The translations under genes were made by a program, and so were the position numbers. The notes under the pieces were generated by a model. The model was not told where the DNA came from. It made no database searches and worked only from the letters and a program-made list of their open reading frames with translations. Positions 7,625 through 15,953 of a DNA stretch of 64,000 nt are shown here, piece after piece (position 1 is the stretch's first letter; the number at the start of each line of letters is the position of its first letter). Location of the stretch: contig NZ_CANMIW010000009.1 of NCBI RefSeq assembly GCF_947498005.1, positions 1 through 64,000 of the forward strand. The letters run 5' to 3'. This DNA is from an uncultured Winogradskyella sp. (GTDB lineage Bacteria; Bacteroidota; Bacteroidia; Flavobacteriales; Flavobacteriaceae).

Positions 7625-8971
7625 TTAATCTGCAATACAAGCTTCAATTTGTTTAGAAACATAAGAAATATCTGGTTCTTTAAAAAGAGTTCTGTGATTA
7701 CCTTTTGTATAATAAAGTTTTAATTCTCCGTTAGAAATTTCTTTCCAAGAGTCAATGGTAATTTTTTGTAAATCTTTATGTGGCTTTTTAGTAAGAATGA
7801 GAGATATATCGCCATTATGAGGTCTAAATTGGTAAGCCAAACATATTTGTCTTAAATTTTCTTGCAATTTCTCTAAATCTCTGGTGTTTTCATTTCCAAA
7901 ATATTTAGCAATAAAAGGTCTTATATGCCATAATCTGTCTTCAAAATAATGCTTCGTACTTATCAATGGGTTTTTAGTAAATCTAATAGCGAAAGATTTA
8001 AGTCGCGCTTTTAATCTTAAGGGTGTGTTTAAAGACCAAGGTGATGCCATGGTATCCATTACTATAATATTTACTTTATGTCCAAGTTTGGAGAACTCAA
8101 TAGCCATTTCATTTCCTACAGTTACACTAAAGCAATAGACTAAAATATTATAAGTTCCTTTTGTCTGGACAGATTGTATAGCCTTCATATAATCTGAAGT
8201 CATTTCCTCAACATTTTTATGCATTTCTCCTCCATAAAGTCCTGACGGTTCTAGTGCATATATTGGACGATCAGTTTTCATGTACTTAGTCAAGAGGTTA
8301 TAAAATACTACGTGTCCTCCTCCTGAATGTATACAGAATAGAGGTTTTTTATTTCCTTTTTCTCTTAATGGAACTAGAAATTTAAATTGTTCTTTTTCTT
8401 CATCAATTTCTTTGTGAGATAATTGTTTGCTAAGCGTTTTTATAGTTTGATGTTCAAACAACTGATTCGCAGATAAAGAGATTCCTAATTTTCTAGCTTT
8501 AGCAATTATTTGAATACTCAATATAGAATCGCCTCCAATTTCAAAAAAGTTGTCGTCTGGTAAAACAGGCGAAAAATTTAATACTTCTTCCCAAATATTG
8601 ATTAATTGCTGTTCAACTTCAGTTAGAGTAGAATTATTTTCAGAGAGTGAAGTTTCAATTGTTGTGTTCTTCTGTTCAATCGGTTTTAAATGCTTTCTAT
8701 CCACCTTTCCGTTGGGAAGCAATGCGAAATTTGCAATTGAATGAAAAGTAGAAGGTACCATATAATCTGGTAACTGTTTTTTTAAATAGGTCTCAATGTC
8801 CTTAAGATTAAAACCTTTTTCTGTTTCAACATAGGCAACAAGACGTTTTGGTTTATCAGAACTATTAGAATCTGAACCATTTGAAACCAACTCTTTTAGT
8901 TTTAAAAGAATCAATTGGCGATCTTCATTGGGTAACTGATCTAATTTATTTTCTAAAATATCTTGTCTCAT
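7625..8971 (-). CDS. NRPS terminal protein: adenylation C-terminal lobe, PCP, Cys-type thioesterase
   Basis: Third piece of a split NRPS module, 448 residues. It starts with a helical segment and then only the C-terminal lobe of an adenylation domain: LVAYVET, the A9-like LPDYMVP at 67-73 and the A10 motif LPNGKVDRK at 85-93 with catalytic Lys89. A PCP follows (NFFEIGGDSIL, phosphopantetheine Ser149), then a type I thioesterase from about 205. In the thioesterase the usual GYSFGG nucleophile elbow reads VYCFSV, giving Cys280, with Asp306 (VMDT) and His426 (GNHRTLF) completing a triad. It overlaps the methyltransferase gene by 4 bp (ATGA). Inferred role: complete the adenylation domain in trans, carry the last amino acid and release the product. 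Confidence 0.87.
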   Translation of the reverse strand: MRQDILENKLDQLPNEDRQLILLKLKELVSNGSDSNSSDKPKRLVAYVETEKGFNLKDIETYLKKQLPDYMVPSTFHSIANFALLPNGKVDRKHLKPIEQKNTTIETSLSENNSTLTEVEQQLINIWEEVLNFSPVLPDDNFFEIGGDSILSIQIIAKARKLGISLSANQLFEHQTIKTLSKQLSHKEIDEEKEQFKFLVPLREKGNKKPLFCIHSGGGHVVFYNLLTKYMKTDRPIYALEPSGLYGGEMHKNVEEMTSDYMKAIQSVQTKGTYNILVYCFSVTVGNEMAIEFSKLGHKVNIIVMDTMASPWSLNTPLRLKARLKSFAIRFTKNPLISTKHYFEDRLWHIRPFIAKYFGNENTRDLEKLQENLRQICLAYQFRPHNGDISLILTKKPHKDLQKITIDSWKEISNGELKLYYTKGNHRTLFKEPDISYVSKQIEACIAD

Positions 8972-9756
8972 TTTACAGCCTTAATTATTACCATTGAATC
9001 TGCCCACCACGTATCTTTTACATCTGTTGGCATATCTAAAGGAATGATATGGACACTAAAGGAACTAAAATACTTTAATAACATATGTTGATGCTCTCTG
9101 CTTAAAGAGGCAATTTCATTTGAAAAATAAGTAAAACTTCCGCCTGGTTTTAAGTGTTTAGCTGCATGATGAAAAAAGTGTTCTGCAAATGTAATACTTG
9201 CATTAACGTATTGCATATATTCATCTTCGTTGAGTGGATACGTATGAAAAAATATTCCATCAAATAATCCTAAGTCATCAATACAATCTTGCCAGAGACT
9301 ATGTACCAACCTGATGTTCTTTGCTGTATATTTAGATTTCCACGGCTTAAAATGTTGTTCTATAACCAAATCATTACATTCAATAATGGTGTGAGAGTCT
9401 ATAGGATGTTCTTGAATCATATCTGCAGAAATTCCTCTGCCAAAACCTACTTCTAAAATATCGCCTCCATCTTCCGCTATTGCTTTTGCCATAGCTTTCA
9501 TCAGTGGAATTTGCCAATCTTCCATGATTTCTTGAGCCGTTAATTGGGCTTGACCTCTTTCTGATAAACCAACAACTGTTTCGCCTGGAACAAAGTTTTT
9601 TGTTTGTTCATTGAGTGCGTTTAATTCGGCTGAAAATTCTTTTAAAGCTCTATTAACTACAGCGTTTCGTTGTGCAGCTTTTGGTGGATTTATAAAATTA
9701 TCCTCTTTTACAACTAATGTGACTTCAAAATTTTCTGTTCTTTTAATTCTTTTCAT
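8968..9756 (-). CDS. SAM-dependent methyltransferase resembling guanidinoacetate methyltransferase
   Basis: 262 residues with an N-terminal helical region (1-75) and a class I methyltransferase fold. The SAM motif is ILEVGFGRGISA (about 100-111), followed by IIECNDLVIEQ, LWQDCIDDL, FDGIFFHTYPL and HLKPGGSFTYFSN. This order and wording closely match guanidinoacetate methyltransferase (LEVGFG, IIECNDGVF, FDGILYDTYPL, LLKPGG). The Asp of the family's YDTYPL, which contacts the guanidino group, is replaced by His here (FHTYPL), so the substrate may differ. The gene lies between the two halves of a split adenylation domain, 11 bp after the first NRPS gene and overlapping the next by 4 bp. Methylation of the amino acid on the adjacent PCP is inferred. 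Confidence 0.83.
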   Translation of the reverse strand: MKRIKRTENFEVTLVVKEDNFINPPKAAQRNAVVNRALKEFSAELNALNEQTKNFVPGETVVGLSERGQAQLTAQEIMEDWQIPLMKAMAKAIAEDGGDILEVGFGRGISADMIQEHPIDSHTIIECNDLVIEQHFKPWKSKYTAKNIRLVHSLWQDCIDDLGLFDGIFFHTYPLNEDEYMQYVNASITFAEHFFHHAAKHLKPGGSFTYFSNEIASLSREHQHMLLKYFSSFSVHIIPLDMPTDVKDTWWADSMVIIKAVK

Positions 9757-9767
9757 AACACTATGAC

Positions 9768-12692
9768 TTATTTCAATTGTTTGAATAAGTACGCTTTATC
9801 ATTGGTATCTAATACTTCAACAGAGTGAAGCAATTTTTTTATCTCTACTGAATTTAAGTTTTCAATTAATAATTGAGCCAGTTCTGAAGCTTCTACCGCA
9901 GTATTGGTGTTTATTGAATTGATATTCTTATTTGCAGTTTCCGCAACGACAACAGCTTTTTTAACCATTTTAAATTCATTAAGGACAGTCTCAATTTCGT
10001 TGAGTTCTACGCGAAATCCTCTAATTTTTACTTGTTGATCTGCTCTGCCTAAAAATTCAATATTACCATCTGTATTATATTTAACGAGATCACCTGTTTT
10101 GTACAATGTAATGTTCTTCTCGTTTTTTAGATAAGCTTTTTCAGTTAAGTCTGGTCTGTTTATGTAATAACCTGCTAAACTTGGTCCACTCACATAAAGT
10201 TCTCCAGTTACACCAAAAGGTACTCGTTTTAGGTTTGAATTTAATATATGAACATTAGCATTAGCGACACTTTTTCCTATTGGTATTTTATTGTGTTCTA
10301 AATCTAATTCTGAAATTTTATGCGCAATACACCAAACGGTAGCTTCTGTTGGTCCATATTCGTTATATAAATTTACATTAGGAAGTGTTGAAAAATGCTT
10401 TTTTGCAACCGTAACAGAACACGCTTCACCAGCAACCATTACTGTTCTTAAACTGGTAAGTTTAGCGTTGTTACAATGTTCTAATATCAAATGATATAGT
10501 GATGGAAGCATCAAGGCGTGGCTTATCTTATTAGCCTCAATTATTTTACCAATTCCTTCAATATCTTGCTCTAAACGTTGTTCTGAAATTACTAAATTTC
10601 CTCCTGTACAGAGTGTCCAGAAAATACCAGCTTTAGAACTGTCAAAAGAAATGGAAGACATTAAAAGGAAAGCTGTTGGGTTATTATCATAAAATGCTAA
10701 GCGTCCTGCTGTAGAATTAATTATGTTTTTATGTGTAATGGGTACACCTTTAGGATTTCCTGTGCTTCCTGATGTATAGATTACATAAGCCAGGTCAGTG
10801 TTTGATACTAAAGGTAATTTTTTATTAGTATCGTCAATATCTTCAACGGCTTCAATAGTTATTAAGTCCGTTTTAAATTCATTGAAAATCGGAGTTAAAG
10901 ATTGTTGTGTAATAATGCAATTTATATCAGCATCTTTTAATATAAAATCAATACGTTGTGAGGGATAATTTGGGTCTATTGGTAAGTAAGCGCAACCGGA
11001 TTTTAAAATGGCAAGTAAGCCAACAATCATATCAGTAGACCGTTCAATAGATAAGCCTACTATTTTATCGTTTACATTCTTCCTCGCAAGTAAACTATGA
11101 GCTAAGGCTGTAGCCCGTTTATCTAAATCTTTATAAGATAATTTTTCTGAGCCAAAAGTAACAGCTATAGTGTCTGGGTTTTTCTTAGCAATATCTTCAA
11201 TAATATGATGTATGCCTGTAAAGTTTTTAAAGATATGATTTGATGAGCTGTTATCTTTAGAGAAATACATCTTCTCATACGAGGTTAACATTGGTAGCTC
11301 AGCAATTGAATTATCTGAATTGCTAATGACTGCTTTTACTAAATTATTAAAATGTGCAGAAAAACGTTCTATTGTAGATTCATCAAATAGGTCTGTAGCA
11401 TATTCTAGAGTGGTTGCAAGTTGACCATCTTTTTCATTTATAAATAAGGTTAAATCGAATTTTGAAGATTTTAAATGAATGTCATTACGCTTTTTAAAAT
11501 CAATGTTATAATCATTGCTAGAGGTTTTTTCGTCACTGTTAAAAACAAACATTACCTGAAAAAACGGGTTCATGCTTAACGATCTGCTAGGTAATAATTC
11601 ATTAACTAAATAGTTAAATGGAATATCATTATTAGAGAATGCATCTAACGTGTTTTTTCTAACTTTAGACAGTAATTCTTTAAATGAATTGTCTTCGTTA
11701 AACTGCGTACGCAAAACAATAGTGTCTACAAAGAAGCCTAGCAAATCTTGCAATGATTTATCCTTTCTATTAGTAAAAGGTAGGCCAATTAAAATATCTT
11801 TTTGGTTGGTGTATCTATATAAAAGTGTGTAGAAAATAGTTAGAGTTACCACAAAAGGAGTTGTTTCCATTTGTTTTGAAAACGCTAAAAGACCTTCAGA
11901 ATCTTCTTTAGATAGTAGAGATGAATAATGCGCTCCTTCATACGAAGGTTGTAATGGTCTTTTATAATCCGTAGGTAATTCTAAAACTGGTATTGTGCCA
12001 GACAATTTATGTTTCCAATAGTCAACTTGTTTCGTTGGTAATGTTCTATGCTGATCCCAATAAGCATAATCTTGATACTGAATAGGCAGTTCTTTTGGCT
12101 GTATGGTTTCGCCTTTTGATAGTTTTGTGTAATACTCAGCTAATGAATTGATGAAATGTCGCATAGACCATTCATCAATAATAATGTGATGTATGTTTAT
12201 GGACAAGATATGGTGTTCCTCAGACAGTTTTAGTAGCGAAACTCTAGTAAGTGGTGCAGCATTAAGGTTGAAAGGTAGAATGATTTCTTCCGCTATAAAA
12301 TCGTTCGCTTTTTGCTTAGCCTCATCTAATTGAAAGGTACTGAAATCTACGGTGTTGATTTTTAATTTGAAATCCGAGGCAATCTTAATCGTTGTTTGTC
12401 CATCTTCAATAGGAAAGTAAGATCTGAGACTTTCTTGTTCTTCAATGATTAAATCGAAACTTTTAGATAGGAATTCAAAATTTAAATCTCCTAGTATATT
12501 ATAAGACTCAGCATGATTGTAAAACGAATTACTAGGATATAACTGTTGTAAAAACCAAAGACGCTGTTGCCCTTTAGACAAAGGAATAGCTTTACCAAGA
12601 GGTGCTTTATTTATTTTAAGCAACGTTGATGCATTTCGCTTTTGATTTTTCCACTGACTGAGTAGGGAACTTTTGTCTATTTCACTTTTCAT
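9768..12692 (-). CDS. NRPS condensation domain plus truncated adenylation domain (ends after A8)
   Basis: 974 residues. The condensation domain (about 30-470) has PLSKGQQRLWFLQQ and the active-site HHIIIDEW with His168, His169 and Asp173. The adenylation core has A3 TSGSTGNPKG (640-649), A4 region SFDSSKAG, A5 NEYGPTEATVW, A7 YKTGDLVKY and A8 GRADQQVKIRGFRVE (about 882-896). It then ends in a helical tail without A9, A10 or a PCP, all of which lie in the gene beginning at 8971. By eye the specificity residues read D-S-A-M-M-A-E-V-W plus Lys from the other protein; this matches no code I can recall, but Asp235 implies an alpha-amino acid. It begins 25 bp after the HupE-like gene. Confidence 0.9.
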   Translation of the reverse strand: MKSEIDKSSLLSQWKNQKRNASTLLKINKAPLGKAIPLSKGQQRLWFLQQLYPSNSFYNHAESYNILGDLNFEFLSKSFDLIIEEQESLRSYFPIEDGQTTIKIASDFKLKINTVDFSTFQLDEAKQKANDFIAEEIILPFNLNAAPLTRVSLLKLSEEHHILSINIHHIIIDEWSMRHFINSLAEYYTKLSKGETIQPKELPIQYQDYAYWDQHRTLPTKQVDYWKHKLSGTIPVLELPTDYKRPLQPSYEGAHYSSLLSKEDSEGLLAFSKQMETTPFVVTLTIFYTLLYRYTNQKDILIGLPFTNRKDKSLQDLLGFFVDTIVLRTQFNEDNSFKELLSKVRKNTLDAFSNNDIPFNYLVNELLPSRSLSMNPFFQVMFVFNSDEKTSSNDYNIDFKKRNDIHLKSSKFDLTLFINEKDGQLATTLEYATDLFDESTIERFSAHFNNLVKAVISNSDNSIAELPMLTSYEKMYFSKDNSSSNHIFKNFTGIHHIIEDIAKKNPDTIAVTFGSEKLSYKDLDKRATALAHSLLARKNVNDKIVGLSIERSTDMIVGLLAILKSGCAYLPIDPNYPSQRIDFILKDADINCIITQQSLTPIFNEFKTDLITIEAVEDIDDTNKKLPLVSNTDLAYVIYTSGSTGNPKGVPITHKNIINSTAGRLAFYDNNPTAFLLMSSISFDSSKAGIFWTLCTGGNLVISEQRLEQDIEGIGKIIEANKISHALMLPSLYHLILEHCNNAKLTSLRTVMVAGEACSVTVAKKHFSTLPNVNLYNEYGPTEATVWCIAHKISELDLEHNKIPIGKSVANANVHILNSNLKRVPFGVTGELYVSGPSLAGYYINRPDLTEKAYLKNEKNITLYKTGDLVKYNTDGNIEFLGRADQQVKIRGFRVELNEIETVLNEFKMVKKAVVVAETANKNINSINTNTAVEASELAQLLIENLNSVEIKKLLHSVEVLDTNDKAYLFKQLK

Positions 12693-12717
12693 TAGGGAAA
12701 ATTTTGAAAATGAGAAC

Positions 12718-13971
12718 TTAAGACCACAAGCCTAAAGCATTAATAATACGTCTTATAAAACTCTTAAACTGATCGTCTAAACCAAATTTGATATCGAAAG
12801 TGCGTTCTATTACCCAATATAAGGAAACAATAATTAGAAATATTGAACCATAAAGTAAAATCTTCTTATAGATTTTTGTCTTTCTTAGCAGATACAGAAC
12901 AGGAAACATCATTGCTATAATTAACAATTGACCGATTTCTACACCAATATTAAAGCCTAATAAAGATAAACCAAGGTTTTCTGATGATAGACCTAAATCG
13001 GATAAAACACTTGCAAATCCAAAACCATGAAAAAGCCCAAATACAAATGCAATAATCCAATCTTTACCTTTAAAAATAGGTTTTATATTATGGTATGCAG
13101 CTAACCCAATGGATAATGCAATTATAGTTTCAACAAATCTTGATGGTAGCTTCACGATCTCAAGTGAAGCCAAACTCAGCGTAATTGTATGAGCAATAGT
13201 AAAAAATGTGATTATTTTTATAACATAAAAGAAGGCATCTTTAAAACTCTCTACTGGTACCCAATTAGAAGATTCTATGCTTACTGAATTACCTGTAACG
13301 TTTGTCTCTTTTTTTCTAACTCTACGAACCACTGAAGGTAAAATCAATGCTAATAAAAATAGAATATGGTCAAGACCAATCCAAATATGCCAAACACCTT
13401 GTTTGATCATTGCGATTAAACCTTTCCATATAGACGTGTCTGAGAGATCTAATGTAGCTTCTGTTTCATTTGGTGTAAAACTCAGTGAGATATTTGCTTC
13501 TTGATTTATGACACCTGCTGCCCAACTATTTTCTGTGATTAAATAACCTCTATGTGTATCATCCTTTTCATAAACAACGTCATATTTTACATCTAGCAAT
13601 TGTGGTAATTTTTCCATATTGTCTAGCTTAAAGAAAACCTGAACCATTGTGCCTTGGGAAATATCTAGTAAACCAACATTTTTTAAGACTATGTTGTGCG
13701 ATCCATATTTAGATGAGAATGCGGCATGTTTTAAGATGTATGCTTTTAGTTGCTCTTCGTATGGTTTGAATTCTTCGGCAGTGACGTTATCTCTAAGGTT
13801 TAAATTAAAGACTTTGTTTATTTCACGTGTATTAATTTCAAATCGTCCTTCAATACCATTGGTTTCATAAACACTAATAAAGATATAACTTTGATTAGGG
13901 AAATGAGCAGCACTAATCATTGGTGTTAACAACAGTAGTATAAAAAGCGATTTTAGTAGTAGTTTTTTCAT
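12718..13971 (-). CDS. HupE/UreJ-family membrane protein
   Basis: 417 residues: signal peptide (about 1-21), a periplasmic domain to about residue 190, then a multi-pass membrane domain. The membrane part carries the HupE/UreJ signature: GVWHIWIGLDHILFLLAL, AHTITLSLAS, YHNIKP and GLFHGFGFASVL. Related HupE/UreJ proteins are linked to nickel or cobalt permeation, and the His/Asp-rich helices fit metal binding. Here it lies between the ornithine cyclodeaminase and NRPS genes (gaps 45 and 25 bp), so it is part of the biosynthetic operon. It may handle a metal or the product; the sequence does not decide. Confidence 0.85.
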   Translation of the reverse strand: MKKLLLKSLFILLLLTPMISAAHFPNQSYIFISVYETNGIEGRFEINTREINKVFNLNLRDNVTAEEFKPYEEQLKAYILKHAAFSSKYGSHNIVLKNVGLLDISQGTMVQVFFKLDNMEKLPQLLDVKYDVVYEKDDTHRGYLITENSWAAGVINQEANISLSFTPNETEATLDLSDTSIWKGLIAMIKQGVWHIWIGLDHILFLLALILPSVVRRVRKKETNVTGNSVSIESSNWVPVESFKDAFFYVIKIITFFTIAHTITLSLASLEIVKLPSRFVETIIALSIGLAAYHNIKPIFKGKDWIIAFVFGLFHGFGFASVLSDLGLSSENLGLSLLGFNIGVEIGQLLIIAMMFPVLYLLRKTKIYKKILLYGSIFLIIVSLYWVIERTFDIKFGLDDQFKSFIRRIINALGLWS

Positions 13972-14016
13972 TTAGTTTAGTTTTAGCAAAAGGGAAATAT
14001 TTAGAGATTTGTTAAA

Positions 14017-15078
14017 CTATATTGATACAGATTTTAGCATAAAGTGATAAGGGTTTTTTGCATCTTCTGAAATGTTTTCAATTGAGATTTTTTGTCCAAT
14101 TCCATACTCTTTTGCTAGGTCTAAAAATAAGTCCATAACAACTTGGTCTTCTAAAGCCCAACCAGTAGAGTCAAATACAGTTCTTTTGTTTTTAGCATAG
14201 GCATAAGTTTCTTTATGCTTAACCAAATTAGATAAATCAGGACCAATTTCAGCATCTGTCAATTGCTGGCATTCACCTTCGATTTTTGCTTGTTCTAAAA
14301 AATCTGGACAAACTAAACTTTGCTTTAAAAAATCTAAAGGAAGTTCTACCTTTCCGGGAAAATCAGAACCGATAGCATTGATATGAATATGTTCGTTAGT
14401 TTCTAAGTTATTAAATAAAGGGCCAGTACCAACGTCTATTGATGTTTCTGTACAAACAATATCACTTGTGTTTAAAATATTTTCAATTGATGAAAATATA
14501 ATCTCAATGTTAAGGTCTAACATTTCTACGCGATTACTAAAAGATGTCATAGTTGCGGTATCCACATCAAATAATAATACTTTTTTGATGTTGAATACTC
14601 TAGATAAAGCATGAAGCTGTGTTACCGACTGTGCACCACAACCAATTAATCCCAAAATTGAACTTTGCTCTTTAGCCAAAAATTTTGAAGCAACAGCAGA
14701 TGCTGCACCTGTTCTTAAAGCTGTGAGTAAAACGCCATCTACTAAACCTTTAAGATGGCCAGTTGTTGTGCAGTATGATGAAATAGATGATAAAATAGTA
14801 GGTAAATCTAGTTTTTCAGGGTTTCTAGGATGGTAACCTACAACCTTTATAACCACTTCTTCTCCTAATTTATGAACAGGCATCCATTCTACTAATCCAG
14901 GATCATTTATATCGTAGTTAAAACCAGAGCGAATTGGGATTTCAGTTTTTTCAGCATCGTATGCTTTAATACTCTCTGTTGTTCTCCTTATTAGTGTGTC
15001 CATTAATTTATTGAAACCATAAGTTTCTACTATTAAATTGACATCACTAGCAGATAAAATTAGTGTATTCTTCTTCAT
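14017..15078 (-). CDS. Ornithine cyclodeaminase family enzyme
   Basis: Predicted NAD-dependent conversion of L-ornithine to L-proline with release of ammonia. The 353 residues are typical. Features are EWMPVHKLGEEVVIKVVGYHP, LVDGVLLTALRTGAASAVASK, the nucleotide-binding GLIGCGAQSVTQL and NAIGSDFPGKVEL, which matches the active-site Asp segment of bacterial ornithine cyclodeaminase (GGDCPGKTEL). It is the first gene of the minus-strand operon. Across the divergent promoter region lies a proline-activating and proline-oxidising gene set, so a role in supplying proline for pyrrole formation is a good inference. Relatives making other amino acids (for example SbnB-like enzymes) cannot be excluded. 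Confidence 0.85.
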   Translation of the reverse strand: MKKNTLILSASDVNLIVETYGFNKLMDTLIRRTTESIKAYDAEKTEIPIRSGFNYDINDPGLVEWMPVHKLGEEVVIKVVGYHPRNPEKLDLPTILSSISSYCTTTGHLKGLVDGVLLTALRTGAASAVASKFLAKEQSSILGLIGCGAQSVTQLHALSRVFNIKKVLLFDVDTATMTSFSNRVEMLDLNIEIIFSSIENILNTSDIVCTETSIDVGTGPLFNNLETNEHIHINAIGSDFPGKVELPLDFLKQSLVCPDFLEQAKIEGECQQLTDAEIGPDLSNLVKHKETYAYAKNKRTVFDSTGWALEDQVVMDLFLDLAKEYGIGQKISIENISEDAKNPYHFMLKSVSI

Positions 15079-15493
15079 GGGTTAGCGAAGTTAAAAAAGG
15101 CTTTTTTTTTTCAATTTAGTTGATTATTAAGGATATCGAACAATTTCAATCAATACATTCGATAAAGTGGTCATTCCCAAAGATATTAGTGACAATATTG
15201 TAATAAATCAGCGTTTTTCGTAATTGATAATTGAACTAAATTAATTTTTATAACTTTATCAAAACAATGTTTTTCATCACATTAGATGTGAAAATATCTT
15301 TATTAAAGTATTTACGATAAAATCGAATTAAGGGTTTTAAAATATTTTAAATTAGTTTTTTTAGTGTTGTTTTTTGTCAATGATTTACTTCTTCCTCATT
15401 AAATCATAATATTTATTTTGGTGCACGACAAAGCCTAATTTGGTTTTGAGTTTTGTATCGCTATTGAATATAATTCTAATAATTATTACATGA

Positions 15494-15647
15494 GTATACG
15501 TAGCTTCAGCGCCTTCGCAACGTTTAGTTTTTCCTGTTGAGAATTTGTATGATGGTAAACATTATATTCAAAAGATTGATGTTTATCAAAAACTTTGATT
15601 ATTCAATGGATAGCAATATGAGGTTATTAGAAACTCAAAAGTTTTAA
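15494..15647 (+). pseudogene. Possible decayed coding fragment
   Basis: After a TGA at 15491, 34 sense codons without an initiator run to a TGA at 15596-15598 and include FPVENLYDGKHYIQKIDVYQ. Shifting frame near 15591 continues for 18 sense codons with NFDYSMDSNMRLLETQKF, ending at TAA 15645-15647. The composition looks protein-like, unlike the flanking AT-rich sequence. I do not recognise the family, and chance cannot be ruled out. Confidence 0.3.
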
Positions 15648-15725
15648 CTATAGATATAGATGAATAATCTTCTTTTATATGAATTGTAGAATTAATAAAA
15701 CCAAGCACTTCATATTTACGTAAAC

Positions 15726-15751
15726 TTACTAAAAGTATATACTTTTAGTAA
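15726..15751. promoter_or_regulatory. 26-bp perfect palindrome, candidate operator
   Basis: The half-site TTACTAAAAGTAT is followed directly by its exact reverse complement with no spacer. It lies about 200 bp upstream of the plus-strand arm. There is no T-run, so it is not a standard terminator. A dimeric regulator binding site for the divergent cluster is the simplest reading, but no cluster-encoded regulator is present. Confidence 0.55.
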
Positions 15752-15953
15752 TTGAAGCATGGATTTATTGCTGAATAACTAATTAAAACGCGAATAAAAG
15801 GGAATGTAGATGTTTAACGGATTAAAATTCATTACGACTTGATAATCAGTTTATTTATATATTTTTCGTTTAATTAGCTAAGTTTTGTTTTTTTAAAAAC
15901 AGAATATTGAGATAAAAATTACAAAACAAAATTTTAATAAAACCGATATACAA

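Larger units (their letters stand above)
15079..15953. other. 875-bp divergent intergenic region of the NRPS cluster
   Basis: Separates the two arms of the biosynthetic cluster and should hold both promoters. It contains a 26-bp perfect palindrome (15726-15751), a TATCTTTG -7-like element on the minus strand (complement of 15178-15185, no clear TTG partner) and a stretch that reads like a decayed coding sequence (15494-15647). No intact gene, RNA or regulator was found in it. Confidence 0.7.

Noticed and set aside
7596-7640. Longer phosphopantetheinyl transferase starting at TTG 7640
   Set aside because: It overlaps the upstream NRPS stop and adds residues outside the family; the ATG at 7595 gives the normal N-terminus.
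8968-9767. Frameshift or assembly error as the cause of the split NRPS
   Set aside because: Each piece has its own start and stop, the methyltransferase is a full-length protein, and the junction is an ATGA overlap typical of coupled genes. Read data would still settle it.
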